From positions 1,016,117 to 1,080,116 of the forward strand of contig NZ_QAJP01000004.1 of the NCBI RefSeq assembly GCF_003852535.1: 64,000 nt of DNA, read 5' to 3'. The DNA comes from Herminiimonas sp. KBW02 (lineage in GTDB: Bacteria; Pseudomonadota; Gammaproteobacteria; Burkholderiales; Burkholderiaceae_D). Below are positions 37,108 through 45,739 of the stretch, piece by piece. The translations under genes were made by a program, and so were the position numbers. Within the stretch, counting starts at the first letter, position 1. The number at the start of each line of letters is the position of its first letter. The notes under the pieces are model-generated. The model ran no database searches. It was not told the DNA's origin and saw nothing but the letters and a program-made list of their open reading frames with translations.

Positions 37108-37725
37108 TTAACCGGCGTCACCACCGCTGACAAAATGTCGTTCTTTATGCAGGTAATGCGCGAGCCATTGCAGCAGCGCCACCGCATCGCCAAACTCCAT
37201 AAAGCCTTCCTGCTCGCCATCGCCAAACAAGGGCTTGCCGGTCAGGCTGCTGTCTATCACCAGTCCGTCAAAGGTCGCCATCGGGATATACCCTTGCGGG
37301 ATTTTGAAGGTGTTGGCATTCAGGATAGCGTCCATGACGTGATCAAGGAACTGGATTTCCGGAGTGCGCATGGAACCAAGATCGTGTTCCTTGAGGAACA
37401 TCCCTATCGATAACAGGGCATTGCTAATGACGACGCGCAGATAAGTCGCTTTTTGCAAGGGACCTTCATGCAGGGTTTTATTGGAAGCCTGCAAATCCAG
37501 TACGGTCGTCGCTTGCGCGTTGTCCACCACAATGTTTCCGGCAGAACCTGTTTTTGCCTGTTTTTTCTTCCTGTGCAACATGAGTACTGGCGCATTACCT
37601 GCTTCTGACTCGCCGGCTTTGGCCGGTTGCAGGATCATGGCGATTGATACAGGCAACACTCTTAGCTGTTCTTCGATCAGATGAATAGCTAATAGTGATC
37701 TGCTTTCTTTACACGCGTTGCTCAT
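37108..37725 (-). CDS. Protein of unknown function
   Basis: 205 residues, soluble, no signal peptide. The middle is basic (LHRKKKQAKTG) and the rest mixed alpha/beta (TYLRVVISNALLSIGMFLKEHDL, QGYIPMATFDGLVIDSSLTG). I do not recognise a family. It has its own start with GAAGGAGTTGAT before the ATG and a strong terminator after the stop, so it is a monocistronic gene. The next gene, a PAP2 phosphatase, is on the same strand 100 bases upstream. Confidence 0.75.
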   Translation of the reverse strand: MSNACKESRSLLAIHLIEEQLRVLPVSIAMILQPAKAGESEAGNAPVLMLHRKKKQAKTGSAGNIVVDNAQATTVLDLQASNKTLHEGPLQKATYLRVVISNALLSIGMFLKEHDLGSMRTPEIQFLDHVMDAILNANTFKIPQGYIPMATFDGLVIDSSLTGKPLFGDGEQEGFMEFGDAVALLQWLAHYLHKERHFVSGGDAG

Positions 37726-37828
37726 ATCAACTCCTTCTGTAATGAATGGCCTGTTGAGAACGATAGTAAGTGCGGTACGACAATCAGACTGTACGCCAGC
37801 GCACGGCGAAATTCAATTGCGACAATAA

Positions 37829-38563
37829 TTATTTGCGCCACCAATGCCCGGACAGCCCCTGCCCTGCGTGCAAGGTCAGGTAATTGTGATGGAATAAAAC
37901 GCGCAAGGTCATCACCCAACACAAAGCGACCATCCATCCGGCCAGAATATCGCTCGGATAGTGATAGCCAAGATACATGCGGCTCAGCCCTACCAGCGCA
38001 GCAAATAGCAAACCGCTGAACAATACCGCCTTATGCCAGCTGCTCAGACGCAGCAGTACCAGCAATGCAATAACGATGGCCATTGAATGGGTAGCGTGGC
38101 CGCTGGGAAAACCAAATGAGGTGTCCGGTGTATCCAGCCAAAGCTCCGGGCGGGCGCGCTGAATCAAGCCCTTCATGATATTGCCCAGGATGGCTGCACC
38201 CGAGACAGCGCACAACCAGAACAAGGCGATACGCCAAAGCTGGCGATACAACAGGTAGCACAATATGCCTACACTGACGACTGTTACCAGCATCGACAGG
38301 TACACTGCGAATTGTCCCAGCAGGGATTCAGTCTGTACGCGTAATGACCAGAGTATCGTTCTTTCCAGTGCAAGCCAGCCGCTGTTCCGAATCGTGTCCG
38401 CAAGAACACAAAACAAGGCCAGCGGCAAGATCACGCCCAGCAGGCACGCCAGGACCTTAATGCGGTCATTCAGCAGAGAATGACGGATGTAAGCAAACGA
38501 CGGCCCGGACTTGTAGAAACTACGTTGTATTGCACGCATCATAAATACTCGTTTGTGTGACAT
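37829..38563 (-). CDS. PAP2-family membrane phosphatase
   Basis: 244 residues, five to six membrane helices. The three PAP2 motifs are complete: KGLIQRARP, FPSGHATHS and SRMYLGYHYPSDIL. Members remove phosphate from phosphatidic acid, undecaprenyl pyrophosphate or phosphatidylglycerol phosphate. Met8/Met9 are alternative starts closer to GAGTATTT. It is unrelated in context to the PAP2-LspA fusion in the island; substrate unknown. Confidence 0.85.
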   Translation of the reverse strand: MSHKRVFMMRAIQRSFYKSGPSFAYIRHSLLNDRIKVLACLLGVILPLALFCVLADTIRNSGWLALERTILWSLRVQTESLLGQFAVYLSMLVTVVSVGILCYLLYRQLWRIALFWLCAVSGAAILGNIMKGLIQRARPELWLDTPDTSFGFPSGHATHSMAIVIALLVLLRLSSWHKAVLFSGLLFAALVGLSRMYLGYHYPSDILAGWMVALCWVMTLRVLFHHNYLTLHAGQGLSGHWWRK

Positions 38564-38794
38564 TTAATGAAGGCACCAGCGCAGACTGTTCGATACGCCG
38601 CGTACTAAGCAGCACTATGCTAAGCAAGCAGCATGACGGCGCGATGACAGCAACAGCCATTAACGCTAATTATTGATGTCGGGTATGGAGTTTTTGATGC
38701 GGCAGATACCGGATTGGCGATACCCCAGACAGAAAATAAAGGCCGGAACAGTCCTTAAACTGATCCAGCCTTGTATTCAAAAAAACGAATGAAA

Positions 38795-39379
38795 TTAACG
38801 CGATGCCGCGTGTGATTCAAATAGTGGCATGCCGCGCTGTATGCGCATTTGCATATCTTCCAGGAAGGCTGCCGGGCCGTAACCCAGAGTCTGGCCATGC
38901 TGTTCGTAGAAGAAAGGACGATTGGTCTTCTGACTGAAATTCATCATCCATTCCAGTTCGCTCTTCTCCAGGTCGCGTCCGCCATATGCCAGACGATAAG
39001 CAGGCTGGCCGCGCCAGGTAGTCTGCACAATGATGACACCGAGTTTGGTCGGTTTGAACTCATCCGGGAACGGGCTGCCTTCATCCACCCAGCCGCAAAT
39101 AAACTGACGGCAAGGCGAATCAGGTCGCGTTTCATAAATGGTGCAACCGCCATCCTTCACAAAATGGCAACGCACGCCAGGCCGCATTTCGTGACCATAA
39201 ATGGTCGATTTCAGCCAGCCGTCACAGCATGCGGTGCAGTCGCCGCACTCGCGACGTGCAGCGCTGTAGGGCACTGGGCGGACGGGTGCTGCAGGTGCTA
39301 TTTGTATAACCTTGCCGCAGCATTTTTTGTACTTATTGCCGCTGCCGCAAGGGCAAGGATCGTTTCTGCTCGGTTTCAC
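38795..39379 (-). CDS. SEC-C motif / YkgJ-type zinc or iron-sulfur protein
   Basis: 194 residues. An N-terminal SEC-C motif (DPCPCGSGNKYKKCCG, about 7-22) binds zinc in SecA-like proteins. A YkgJ/CxxCxxCC domain follows (CGDCTACC about 46-53, CHFVKDGGCTIYETRPDSPC, FICGW), proposed to bind zinc or iron-sulfur. Function unknown; combined SEC-C and YkgJ proteins are widespread in betaproteobacteria. It lies between the PAP2 gene and the second czc operon, all minus strand, with about 140 bases to czcA. Confidence 0.82.
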   Translation of the reverse strand: MKPSRNDPCPCGSGNKYKKCCGKVIQIAPAAPVRPVPYSAARRECGDCTACCDGWLKSTIYGHEMRPGVRCHFVKDGGCTIYETRPDSPCRQFICGWVDEGSPFPDEFKPTKLGVIIVQTTWRGQPAYRLAYGGRDLEKSELEWMMNFSQKTNRPFFYEQHGQTLGYGPAAFLEDMQMRIQRGMPLFESHAASR

Positions 39380-39521
39380 TGCCTGAACTGCCTTTCATAC
39401 GATGACCGGATGCTGCGGGGTACTCAACTTGCCTGCATGCATCCACGGTGCGACCCGTCGCCTGTAGCGAACCCGGTCCAGCCCTAGATTATGCACCACC
39501 CGGCCATTTTCATGTGCGCGC

Positions 39522-42500
39522 TCAGCTATTTGCCGTACTTTCCGCCTCCTCTTCCTTGCGGTAAGCCATCCGGTACAACAAGGGCAAGACCAGCAGCGTC
39601 AGCATGGTAGACGACAGGATGCCGCCGATTACCACGGTTGCCAGCGGACGCTGCACTTCAGCGCCAGTTCCGGTTGCTATCGCCATCGGGACAAAACCAA
39701 GCGAGGCCACCAGTGCCGTCATCAGAACCGGGCGCAAGCGCGTCAAAGCGCCGTCGCGTACTGCCGCCGCCAGCGTATGGCCATCCTCACGCAGGCTGCG
39801 GATGAAGGAAATCATCACCAGTCCGTTCAGCACCGCCACCCCGGACAACGCAATGAAACCAACCGCCGCCGATATCGAAATCGGTATGTCCCGCAGCCAC
39901 AGCGCAATAATGCCGCCGGTCAGCGCAAACGGTATTCCGCTAAAGACCAGCAAGCCATCCTTCATATTGCCGAACATGACAAACAGCAAAGTGAAGACCA
40001 GCGCCAGTGCGACCGGAATCACCAGTTGCAGGCGTTGCGTCGCCGATTGCAATTGCTCGAACTGACCACCCCAACTCGTCCAGTAACCGGACGGGATTTT
40101 GACTTGCTGCTCGATTTGCTCTTCTGCCTCGGAGACAAAGGTGCCGATATCACGTCCGCGTACGTTCGCACTGACGACAATGCGCCGCTTGCCGTTTTCG
40201 CGGCTGACCTGGTTCGGGCCGGGAGCCATATCCAGTGTCGCCACTTCAGACAGCGGGATATAGCTGGTGCGTCCGGCGCCAGCCTGTTCGCGTGGCAACG
40301 GCAAAGGCAGGCGCCTGATCGCGTCCAGATCGTTCCGCACTTCTTCCGGCAAGCGAACCAGGATGTCGAATCGACGGTCGCCCTGGAACAGGGTGCCGGC
40401 TTCCTTGCCACCTATCGCCGTCGCTACCGTATCCTGCACATCGGCCACGTTCAAGCCATACCGCGCAGTTTTTTCGCGATCGATATTCACGGTCAGCATA
40501 GGCAAACCTGTGGTCTGCTCAACCTTCACTTCTGCTGCGCCTGGAATTTTTTCCATCACAGTCGCGATCTTCGCTGCGGTGTCGTTGAGCACATCCATAT
40601 CATCGCCAAACAATTTAACCGCGACATCGCTACGCACACCGGAGATCAGTTCATTGAAACGCAATTGAATCGGTTGCGAGAATTCATAGTTGTTACCCGG
40701 TAGCTGCGCTGCGGTTTTCTGTATAGCCGTCAGCAATTCAGCACGCGATTTTCTCGGTTCCGGCCACTCGCTTTCGGGCTTTAGCATCACGAGGCCATCG
40801 GAAATATTTGGCGGCATCGGGTCGGATGCGATTTCCGCCGTACCTATCCGTGAGACGACGCGCCGGATTTCCGGATGCGCTTTCGTCAAGGCGACTTCGA
40901 GCTGCTTCTGCATCTCTATCGATTGCGTCAGGCTGGTGCCTGGTATGCGCAGGGACTGGATCGCAATATCGCCTTCGTTCAGGTTAGGTACGAACTCACT
41001 CCCCATGCGCGTTACCAGCAATCCGGACAACAAAACCAGCACGCAGGCAAAGGTCAGCACCACAGGCTTGTTACCCATGACGTAGTCCAGTGCCGGCGCG
41101 TACCAGCGCTTGGCGGCCTGCATCAGCGCGTTTTCCTTTTCTGCCACTTTGTCGCCGATGAAGAGCGCGACCGCAGCAGGGATAAAGGTGATGGACAAGA
41201 TCATCGCACCGACCAGCGCAATGACGACCGTAAACGCCATCGGATGGAACATGCGACCTTCGACGCCGCTGAGTGCGAAGATAGGCAGGTACACCACCAT
41301 GATGATCAGTTGGCCGAAAATCAACGGACGTCGCGCTTCCTTCGCGGCAGCAAAGACTTCCTGGAAACGTTCGCTGCGACTCAGCGAGCGCCCTGCTGCG
41401 GCTTGCGCATGTGCCAGCCGCCGTACGCAGTTCTCTACGATCACGACCGCACCATCGACGATGATGCCGAAGTCCAGTGCCCCCAGACTCATCAGATTGG
41501 CGCTGACCTTATAGGTGACCATACCGCTGAAGGTAAACAGCATCGAGAGCGGGATCACCATCGCGGTGATCAGTGCGGCGCGGAAGTTGCCAAGGAAGAG
41601 GAACAACACCACGATGACCAGCACCGCCCCTTCCAGCAAGTTCTTCTTCACCGTATTGATGGCTTTATCGACAAGCACAGTGCGGTCGTACACGGTCACC
41701 GCATGCACACCTTCCGGCAATGTGCGATTGATTTCCACCATCTTCTTGTCCACCGCTTGCGAGACGGTACGGCTGTTCTGCCCGATCAGCATGAAGACCG
41801 TGCCCAGTACCACCTCACGCCCATTCTCGGTGGCAGCACCAGTACGCAATTCACGGCCAATCTCGACCGTACCGACATCGCGGATGCGGATCGGCACACC
41901 CTGCACGTTACCGAGGATGATATTGCCGATATCGGCAATCGATTGCACCTGCCCGGGCGTACGTATCAGCAATTGTTCGCCGCGTTTTTCGATATAACCT
42001 GCACCGACATTGCCGTTGTTCCGTTCGAGCGCGGTAACGATGTCTTGCAGATTTAAACCATACGATGCCAGTCGTTCTGCAACCGGCGCGACCTGATACT
42101 CCTTGGCGTAGCCGCCGATAGAGTTGATTTCCGTGACGCCCGGGACGTTACGAAGCTGTGGCTTGATAATCCAGTCCTGGATTTCACGCAGCTCCATCGG
42201 CGTATAAGACGAACCATCCGCTTTCTTTGCGCCCTCCTTCGCTTCCACTGTCCACAGGTAAATTTCGCCGAGTCCGGTGGAGATCGGTCCCATGCGTGGC
42301 GTCACACCGGCGGGCAAATACTCGCGCGCCTCCTGCAGGCGCTCACTGATCATCTGCCGCGCAAAGTAGATATCGGTACCATCTTCAAAAATAACCGTAA
42401 TCTGCGATAAGCCATAACGTGACAGCGAACGTGTTTGTTTCAGGTTAGGCAAACCGGCCATCACGGTTTCCAGCGGAAAGGTCACCCTTTGCTCGGTCTC

Positions 42501-42677
42501 CAGCGGCGAATAACCGGACGCCTCTGTATTGATCTGTACCTGTACATTGGTAATGTCAGGTACTGCATCGATAGGCAGCTTCTGGTAGTTGTAAATTCCT
42601 AATGCAGCCATACCGGCCACCGCCAGCATCACCAGCCAGCGCTGCGCAATGGCAAAGCGTATTAAACGTTCAAACAT
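39522..42677 (-). CDS. czcA: CzcA-type Zn/Cd/Co efflux RND transporter (resident copy)
   Basis: 1051 residues with the same HME1 marks as the island copy: DAVPDITNVQVQINTEASGY and GALDFGIIVDGAVVIVEN. Alignment by eye shows close similarity through both repeats, but G/C-rich codons and a shorter C-terminal tail. It forms the inner-membrane pump with the downstream-placed CzcB (18 bases between genes) and CzcC. Operon order czcI-czcC-czcB-czcA, without the PII-like gene present in the island operon. Its stop is followed closely by the region of the SEC-C gene. Confidence 0.93.
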   Translation of the reverse strand: MFERLIRFAIAQRWLVMLAVAGMAALGIYNYQKLPIDAVPDITNVQVQINTEASGYSPLETEQRVTFPLETVMAGLPNLKQTRSLSRYGLSQITVIFEDGTDIYFARQMISERLQEAREYLPAGVTPRMGPISTGLGEIYLWTVEAKEGAKKADGSSYTPMELREIQDWIIKPQLRNVPGVTEINSIGGYAKEYQVAPVAERLASYGLNLQDIVTALERNNGNVGAGYIEKRGEQLLIRTPGQVQSIADIGNIILGNVQGVPIRIRDVGTVEIGRELRTGAATENGREVVLGTVFMLIGQNSRTVSQAVDKKMVEINRTLPEGVHAVTVYDRTVLVDKAINTVKKNLLEGAVLVIVVLFLFLGNFRAALITAMVIPLSMLFTFSGMVTYKVSANLMSLGALDFGIIVDGAVVIVENCVRRLAHAQAAAGRSLSRSERFQEVFAAAKEARRPLIFGQLIIMVVYLPIFALSGVEGRMFHPMAFTVVIALVGAMILSITFIPAAVALFIGDKVAEKENALMQAAKRWYAPALDYVMGNKPVVLTFACVLVLLSGLLVTRMGSEFVPNLNEGDIAIQSLRIPGTSLTQSIEMQKQLEVALTKAHPEIRRVVSRIGTAEIASDPMPPNISDGLVMLKPESEWPEPRKSRAELLTAIQKTAAQLPGNNYEFSQPIQLRFNELISGVRSDVAVKLFGDDMDVLNDTAAKIATVMEKIPGAAEVKVEQTTGLPMLTVNIDREKTARYGLNVADVQDTVATAIGGKEAGTLFQGDRRFDILVRLPEEVRNDLDAIRRLPLPLPREQAGAGRTSYIPLSEVATLDMAPGPNQVSRENGKRRIVVSANVRGRDIGTFVSEAEEQIEQQVKIPSGYWTSWGGQFEQLQSATQRLQLVIPVALALVFTLLFVMFGNMKDGLLVFSGIPFALTGGIIALWLRDIPISISAAVGFIALSGVAVLNGLVMISFIRSLREDGHTLAAAVRDGALTRLRPVLMTALVASLGFVPMAIATGTGAEVQRPLATVVIGGILSSTMLTLLVLPLLYRMAYRKEEEAESTANS

Positions 42678-42695
42678 AATCAGGACTCCTTCGCA

Positions 42696-43991
42696 TCAAT
42701 GCGAGTGTTCGGCGCTGGATTTACCCAATTCCGATTTGATGACGAAGCTGCCGCTGGCCGCGTATTCGCTGCCGGCTTTCAGGCCTTTGCTAATTTCGAT
42801 GCGCTTGCCGTCGCTGCGCCCGGTGGTCACTTCCTGCGCGACAAAGCCATCCGCGACCTTGATGAAGACGACAGGTTTGTCATTGATGGTTTGTATTGCA
42901 TCAACCGCCACTGCGACCGGCACCTGCACTTCGTTCGACACAATTTCGACATTCACGAACAAGCCCGGACGCCAGGTGCCTTGCGGATTCGGCAAGGTCA
43001 CACGTGCATTTGCGGTACGCGTCTGCACGCCCAGCAAGGAACCGACATAAGCAATGGTGCCGGTGGCGCTGGATTCAAACGCGCTGGCTTTTACCGTGAC
43101 TTTTTCACCCACGCGTACCACGTTCAGATCCTTGGCAGGTACGGCGATATCCGCCCACACCGTGCTCAGGTCGGACAAGGTAAAGACATTGGTATCTTCC
43201 TTCACCGCTTCACCCAGCGAGATGTGTTTCTCCACGACGATGCCGTCGAATGGTGCACGTATTTCATAGCGATTGGAGGCGCCTGCCGAACCGGAATCGG
43301 CACCGAGGGCAGCCAGTTTCTGACGTGCGTTTTGCACTGCGATTTCGGTTTCATGCAGCACTTGTTGCGCTTGCAGGTAGTCCTGTTCTGCCGAGATTTT
43401 TTCCTGCCACAGCTTCTTTTCACGCTCGAACGTCAGCTTGGCAAGCGTCAGGCGCTTCTGCGCAGCAAACAATTCACTGCGCTGTTCCGACAAACCAGTA
43501 CTGGCGATGACTGCCAATACCTGCCCTTTTTTGACCTGCTGCCCGAGGTTGGCAGGCACGCTTTGCACCACGCCGGCAAGACGCGGCACCACGTGCGCGG
43601 TGCGATCCTCATTGAACTGAATTTCACCTGGTAACACCAGGGCCGTCTTGATGTGCGCACCATCGGCAACTTGCAGGCCGATACCAGCCGTCTTGATTTG
43701 CACATCGGTCAGGACGATCTTGTTTTCTTCGTCATCGTGACCTTCTGCCTCGGCCTTTGGCTTTTCGTCGTGGTGTTCATCGTCCGCGTGCTTATCTGCA
43801 TCGGCATGGTCTTTCTTTTCGCTCTTATCCTCTGCATGATGTTCGGTATCGCCATGGCTGTCTGCATGGCCGTGGCCGTCGCCACCCGCACTATTTTTCC
43901 CTGGCCACAGAATCAGGCCGCCCAATAAAATCCCGATCGCGACGATGATGGCGATGGCTGTGCTTTGCTTTTTGTTCAGATTGATTTTCAT
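42696..43991 (-). CDS. czcB: CzcB-type periplasmic adaptor, short form
   Basis: 431 residues: membrane anchor (11-30), a dense His/Asp/Lys linker (GHGHADSHGDTEHHAEDK, HADADKHADDEHHDEK), then directly the coiled-coil, barrel-sandwich and beta-barrel domains (AHVVPRLAGVVQSVPANLG, YEIRAPFDGIVVEKHIS). It lacks the beta-rich domain of about 95 residues seen in the island CzcB. Bridges CzcA and CzcC; the His linker probably gathers Zn2+. The gene starts 9 bases after czcC ends. Confidence 0.92.
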   Translation of the reverse strand: MKINLNKKQSTAIAIIVAIGILLGGLILWPGKNSAGGDGHGHADSHGDTEHHAEDKSEKKDHADADKHADDEHHDEKPKAEAEGHDDEENKIVLTDVQIKTAGIGLQVADGAHIKTALVLPGEIQFNEDRTAHVVPRLAGVVQSVPANLGQQVKKGQVLAVIASTGLSEQRSELFAAQKRLTLAKLTFEREKKLWQEKISAEQDYLQAQQVLHETEIAVQNARQKLAALGADSGSAGASNRYEIRAPFDGIVVEKHISLGEAVKEDTNVFTLSDLSTVWADIAVPAKDLNVVRVGEKVTVKASAFESSATGTIAYVGSLLGVQTRTANARVTLPNPQGTWRPGLFVNVEIVSNEVQVPVAVAVDAIQTINDKPVVFIKVADGFVAQEVTTGRSDGKRIEISKGLKAGSEYAASGSFVIKSELGKSSAEHSH

Positions 43992-44000
43992 GATGTCGTC

Positions 44001-45281
44001 TTAAGGCTGGTTCGCGTTGAAGGGCACACCGATGATGCGGTCGATCTCGGCGGCGGCGCTGTGGGCTTCGGATAAGGTACGCAGGTATTGCGATCTGGCT
44101 TGCAACAATGTGCGCTGTGCATCCAGCACATCAAGGAAATTGAATTTACCGAACTCAAAACCAGTAGTGGCTGCATCGTAGGCACTTTGCGCACCTGGCA
44201 GGATGTCGCGTTGCAAGGTTTCCGCTTCCGTCCGCGTGGTATTCAGCCGTTCGTATGCTTGCGCGAGTTGGCCATCGAGACGGATTTCCGCTGCATTCAG
44301 CTCATCCCGCGCTTTATCGACACGGCGCAAGGCTTCCAGGATGTTGCCCTGATTGCGGTCAAACATAGGGAATGGAATCGACAAGCCGACCACCGCCTGG
44401 TTGCCGGCATCGCCATTTTTCTTTACGCCCATGCTGACGGTGACGTCAGGAATGCGGCGGCTCTTCTCGACTTCCGCTACTGCTTGCAAGCGTTCCAGCT
44501 CGTGCCTTGCGCGTGTCAGCAATGGAGACTGGTTCAGGCGCGCATTCAGTTCAGGCCACTGCGGCAAGGCAGGCAGGCTTTCTACATTCCCCTGCGCCTG
44601 CTGAAAACGCGGCACCGGATTGCCCCAGGTTGCAGCCAGACGTTTGCGCGCAATGACGAGTTCGCTTTTAGCCTGGCTGAGTTCAAGGCGTACGTTTGCT
44701 TCTGCTACACGGGCCTTGGTTTCTTCGACTGGCGACACCTTCCCAGCTGCAACCCGACGCGACGCCACCAGGCTGCCACGCTGTGCCAGCTGCAAGGAAG
44801 CATCGGCCAGGCGCAGCCGTTCTTGTGCATTCAGTACATTGAAGAAAGCGGTGATGACGACAGCGCGTATTTCCGCCCGCTTGCTGCTCAGGTCAGCATA
44901 GGCAGTATCGTAAGCACGACTCGCGGCGTTGATACGTGCGGCACGCTTGCCGCCGAGCTCGATCGGCTGGTTTACCTGCCAGGTGGTGGTACGCGTATCA
45001 CGCTGCGCGCCTTCAAGTTGCACCGACACTTCAGGATTCGGTATCAGCCCGGCTTGTTTGATGGTCGCATCGATAGCGGCCGCTTCATTACGTGCGGCTG
45101 ATAAATCAGCATTACCGTCCAGCGCCATCCTGAGCGCGGCCTCCAGCGTAATGCCTTCCGGCGGCTCCACGACACGGTTTGCGGTGATGCCGCTCGCAAC
45201 CGGTTCGTAAATAGTGTCTTGTGCATACGCAGGCTGCAGCGCAAACGCAGCTATGCCCAGCGGCAATAAATACCTGTACAT
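44001..45281 (-). CDS. czcC: CzcC-type outer-membrane efflux protein
   Basis: 426 residues, signal peptide (YRYLLPLGIAAFALQPAYA), two TolC-type repeats, and FLDVLDAQRTLLQARSQYLRTL near the C-terminus, closely like the island CzcC. Ribosome site AGGAGAATTCG. A 10-bp inverted repeat lies in its leader, between it and czcI. Confidence 0.91.
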   Translation of the reverse strand: MYRYLLPLGIAAFALQPAYAQDTIYEPVASGITANRVVEPPEGITLEAALRMALDGNADLSAARNEAAAIDATIKQAGLIPNPEVSVQLEGAQRDTRTTTWQVNQPIELGGKRAARINAASRAYDTAYADLSSKRAEIRAVVITAFFNVLNAQERLRLADASLQLAQRGSLVASRRVAAGKVSPVEETKARVAEANVRLELSQAKSELVIARKRLAATWGNPVPRFQQAQGNVESLPALPQWPELNARLNQSPLLTRARHELERLQAVAEVEKSRRIPDVTVSMGVKKNGDAGNQAVVGLSIPFPMFDRNQGNILEALRRVDKARDELNAAEIRLDGQLAQAYERLNTTRTEAETLQRDILPGAQSAYDAATTGFEFGKFNFLDVLDAQRTLLQARSQYLRTLSEAHSAAAEIDRIIGVPFNANQP

Positions 45282-45309
45282 CGAATTCTCCTGTTGATGG
45301 GAATGGAAT

Positions 45310-45355
45310 TCGACGGGACGTCAGTGGGTAGAAAAATGAAGGATAGTCCCGTCGA
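45310..45355 (-). other. Hairpin in the czcI-czcC intercistronic region
   Basis: Perfect 10-bp arms TCGACGGGAC (45310-45319) and GTCCCGTCGA (45346-45355) with a 26-base A/T-rich loop. On the transcript it begins two bases after the czcI stop and ends about 29 bases before the czcC start. It has no U-tract, so processing, stability or attenuation is more likely than full termination. The island operon lacks it. Confidence 0.55.
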
Positions 45356-45356
45356 G

Positions 45357-45704
45357 TCAGACGACGGGATGCCGATCAGGCCGTCTGGGCCCGTCCGGGA
45401 TATGCGAGGAATAAAGCGGAGGATGTAACTCGGTATGTACTGTCGCTATCGTTGGCAATGCTGGTGGCAATTGCGACAGGAACAAGCCCTGGCTGTCAGG
45501 ATGATGGAAGTCTTTATGGACTTTCAGCGACTGTGGATTGTCGCCCGGCAGTTCAATATCGTCCTGATGCTTGTGATGGCCGAAGTGCGCGCCTGCCGTG
45601 GCATTTTCATGCAGGCAGTAGGCAGCCGCCGCGGCCCAGGTGAACTGGAGCGGCAGAGCTAACAGCATCAGAATGATCAGCAGTTTTTTCACGGTCTGAA
45701 TCAT
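45357..45704 (-). CDS. czcI: CzcI-like small periplasmic protein
   Basis: 115 residues, signal peptide (LLIILMLLALPLQFTWAAAA), YCLHENATAGAHFGHHKHQDD and a Pro/Arg-rich tail (PDGPRRPDRHPVV). Same layout as the island CzcI, though the CxxC-like Cys pair of that copy (DIDCAFCH) is missing here. Probably modulates or senses periplasmic metal for the czc operon. It heads the resident czcCBA operon and lies 35 bases after cadA on the same strand, so cadA transcripts may read into czc. Confidence 0.8.
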   Translation of the reverse strand: MIQTVKKLLIILMLLALPLQFTWAAAAAYCLHENATAGAHFGHHKHQDDIELPGDNPQSLKVHKDFHHPDSQGLFLSQLPPALPTIATVHTELHPPLYSSHIPDGPRRPDRHPVV

Positions 45705-45739
45705 AACATCGTTTTATTTCAGAAAAAATACAGCACCGG

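Noticed and set aside
39777..42056. Long plus-strand open frames (308 and 393 codons) opposite czcA
   Set aside because: They lie fully antisense to an intact CzcA, have low-complexity Arg/His/Gln-rich products and no ribosome sites; they are products of G/C-rich codon structure.
42699..45101. Plus-strand frames of 311 and 337 codons opposite czcB and czcC
   Set aside because: Antisense shadows of clear family members; no recognisable protein features.
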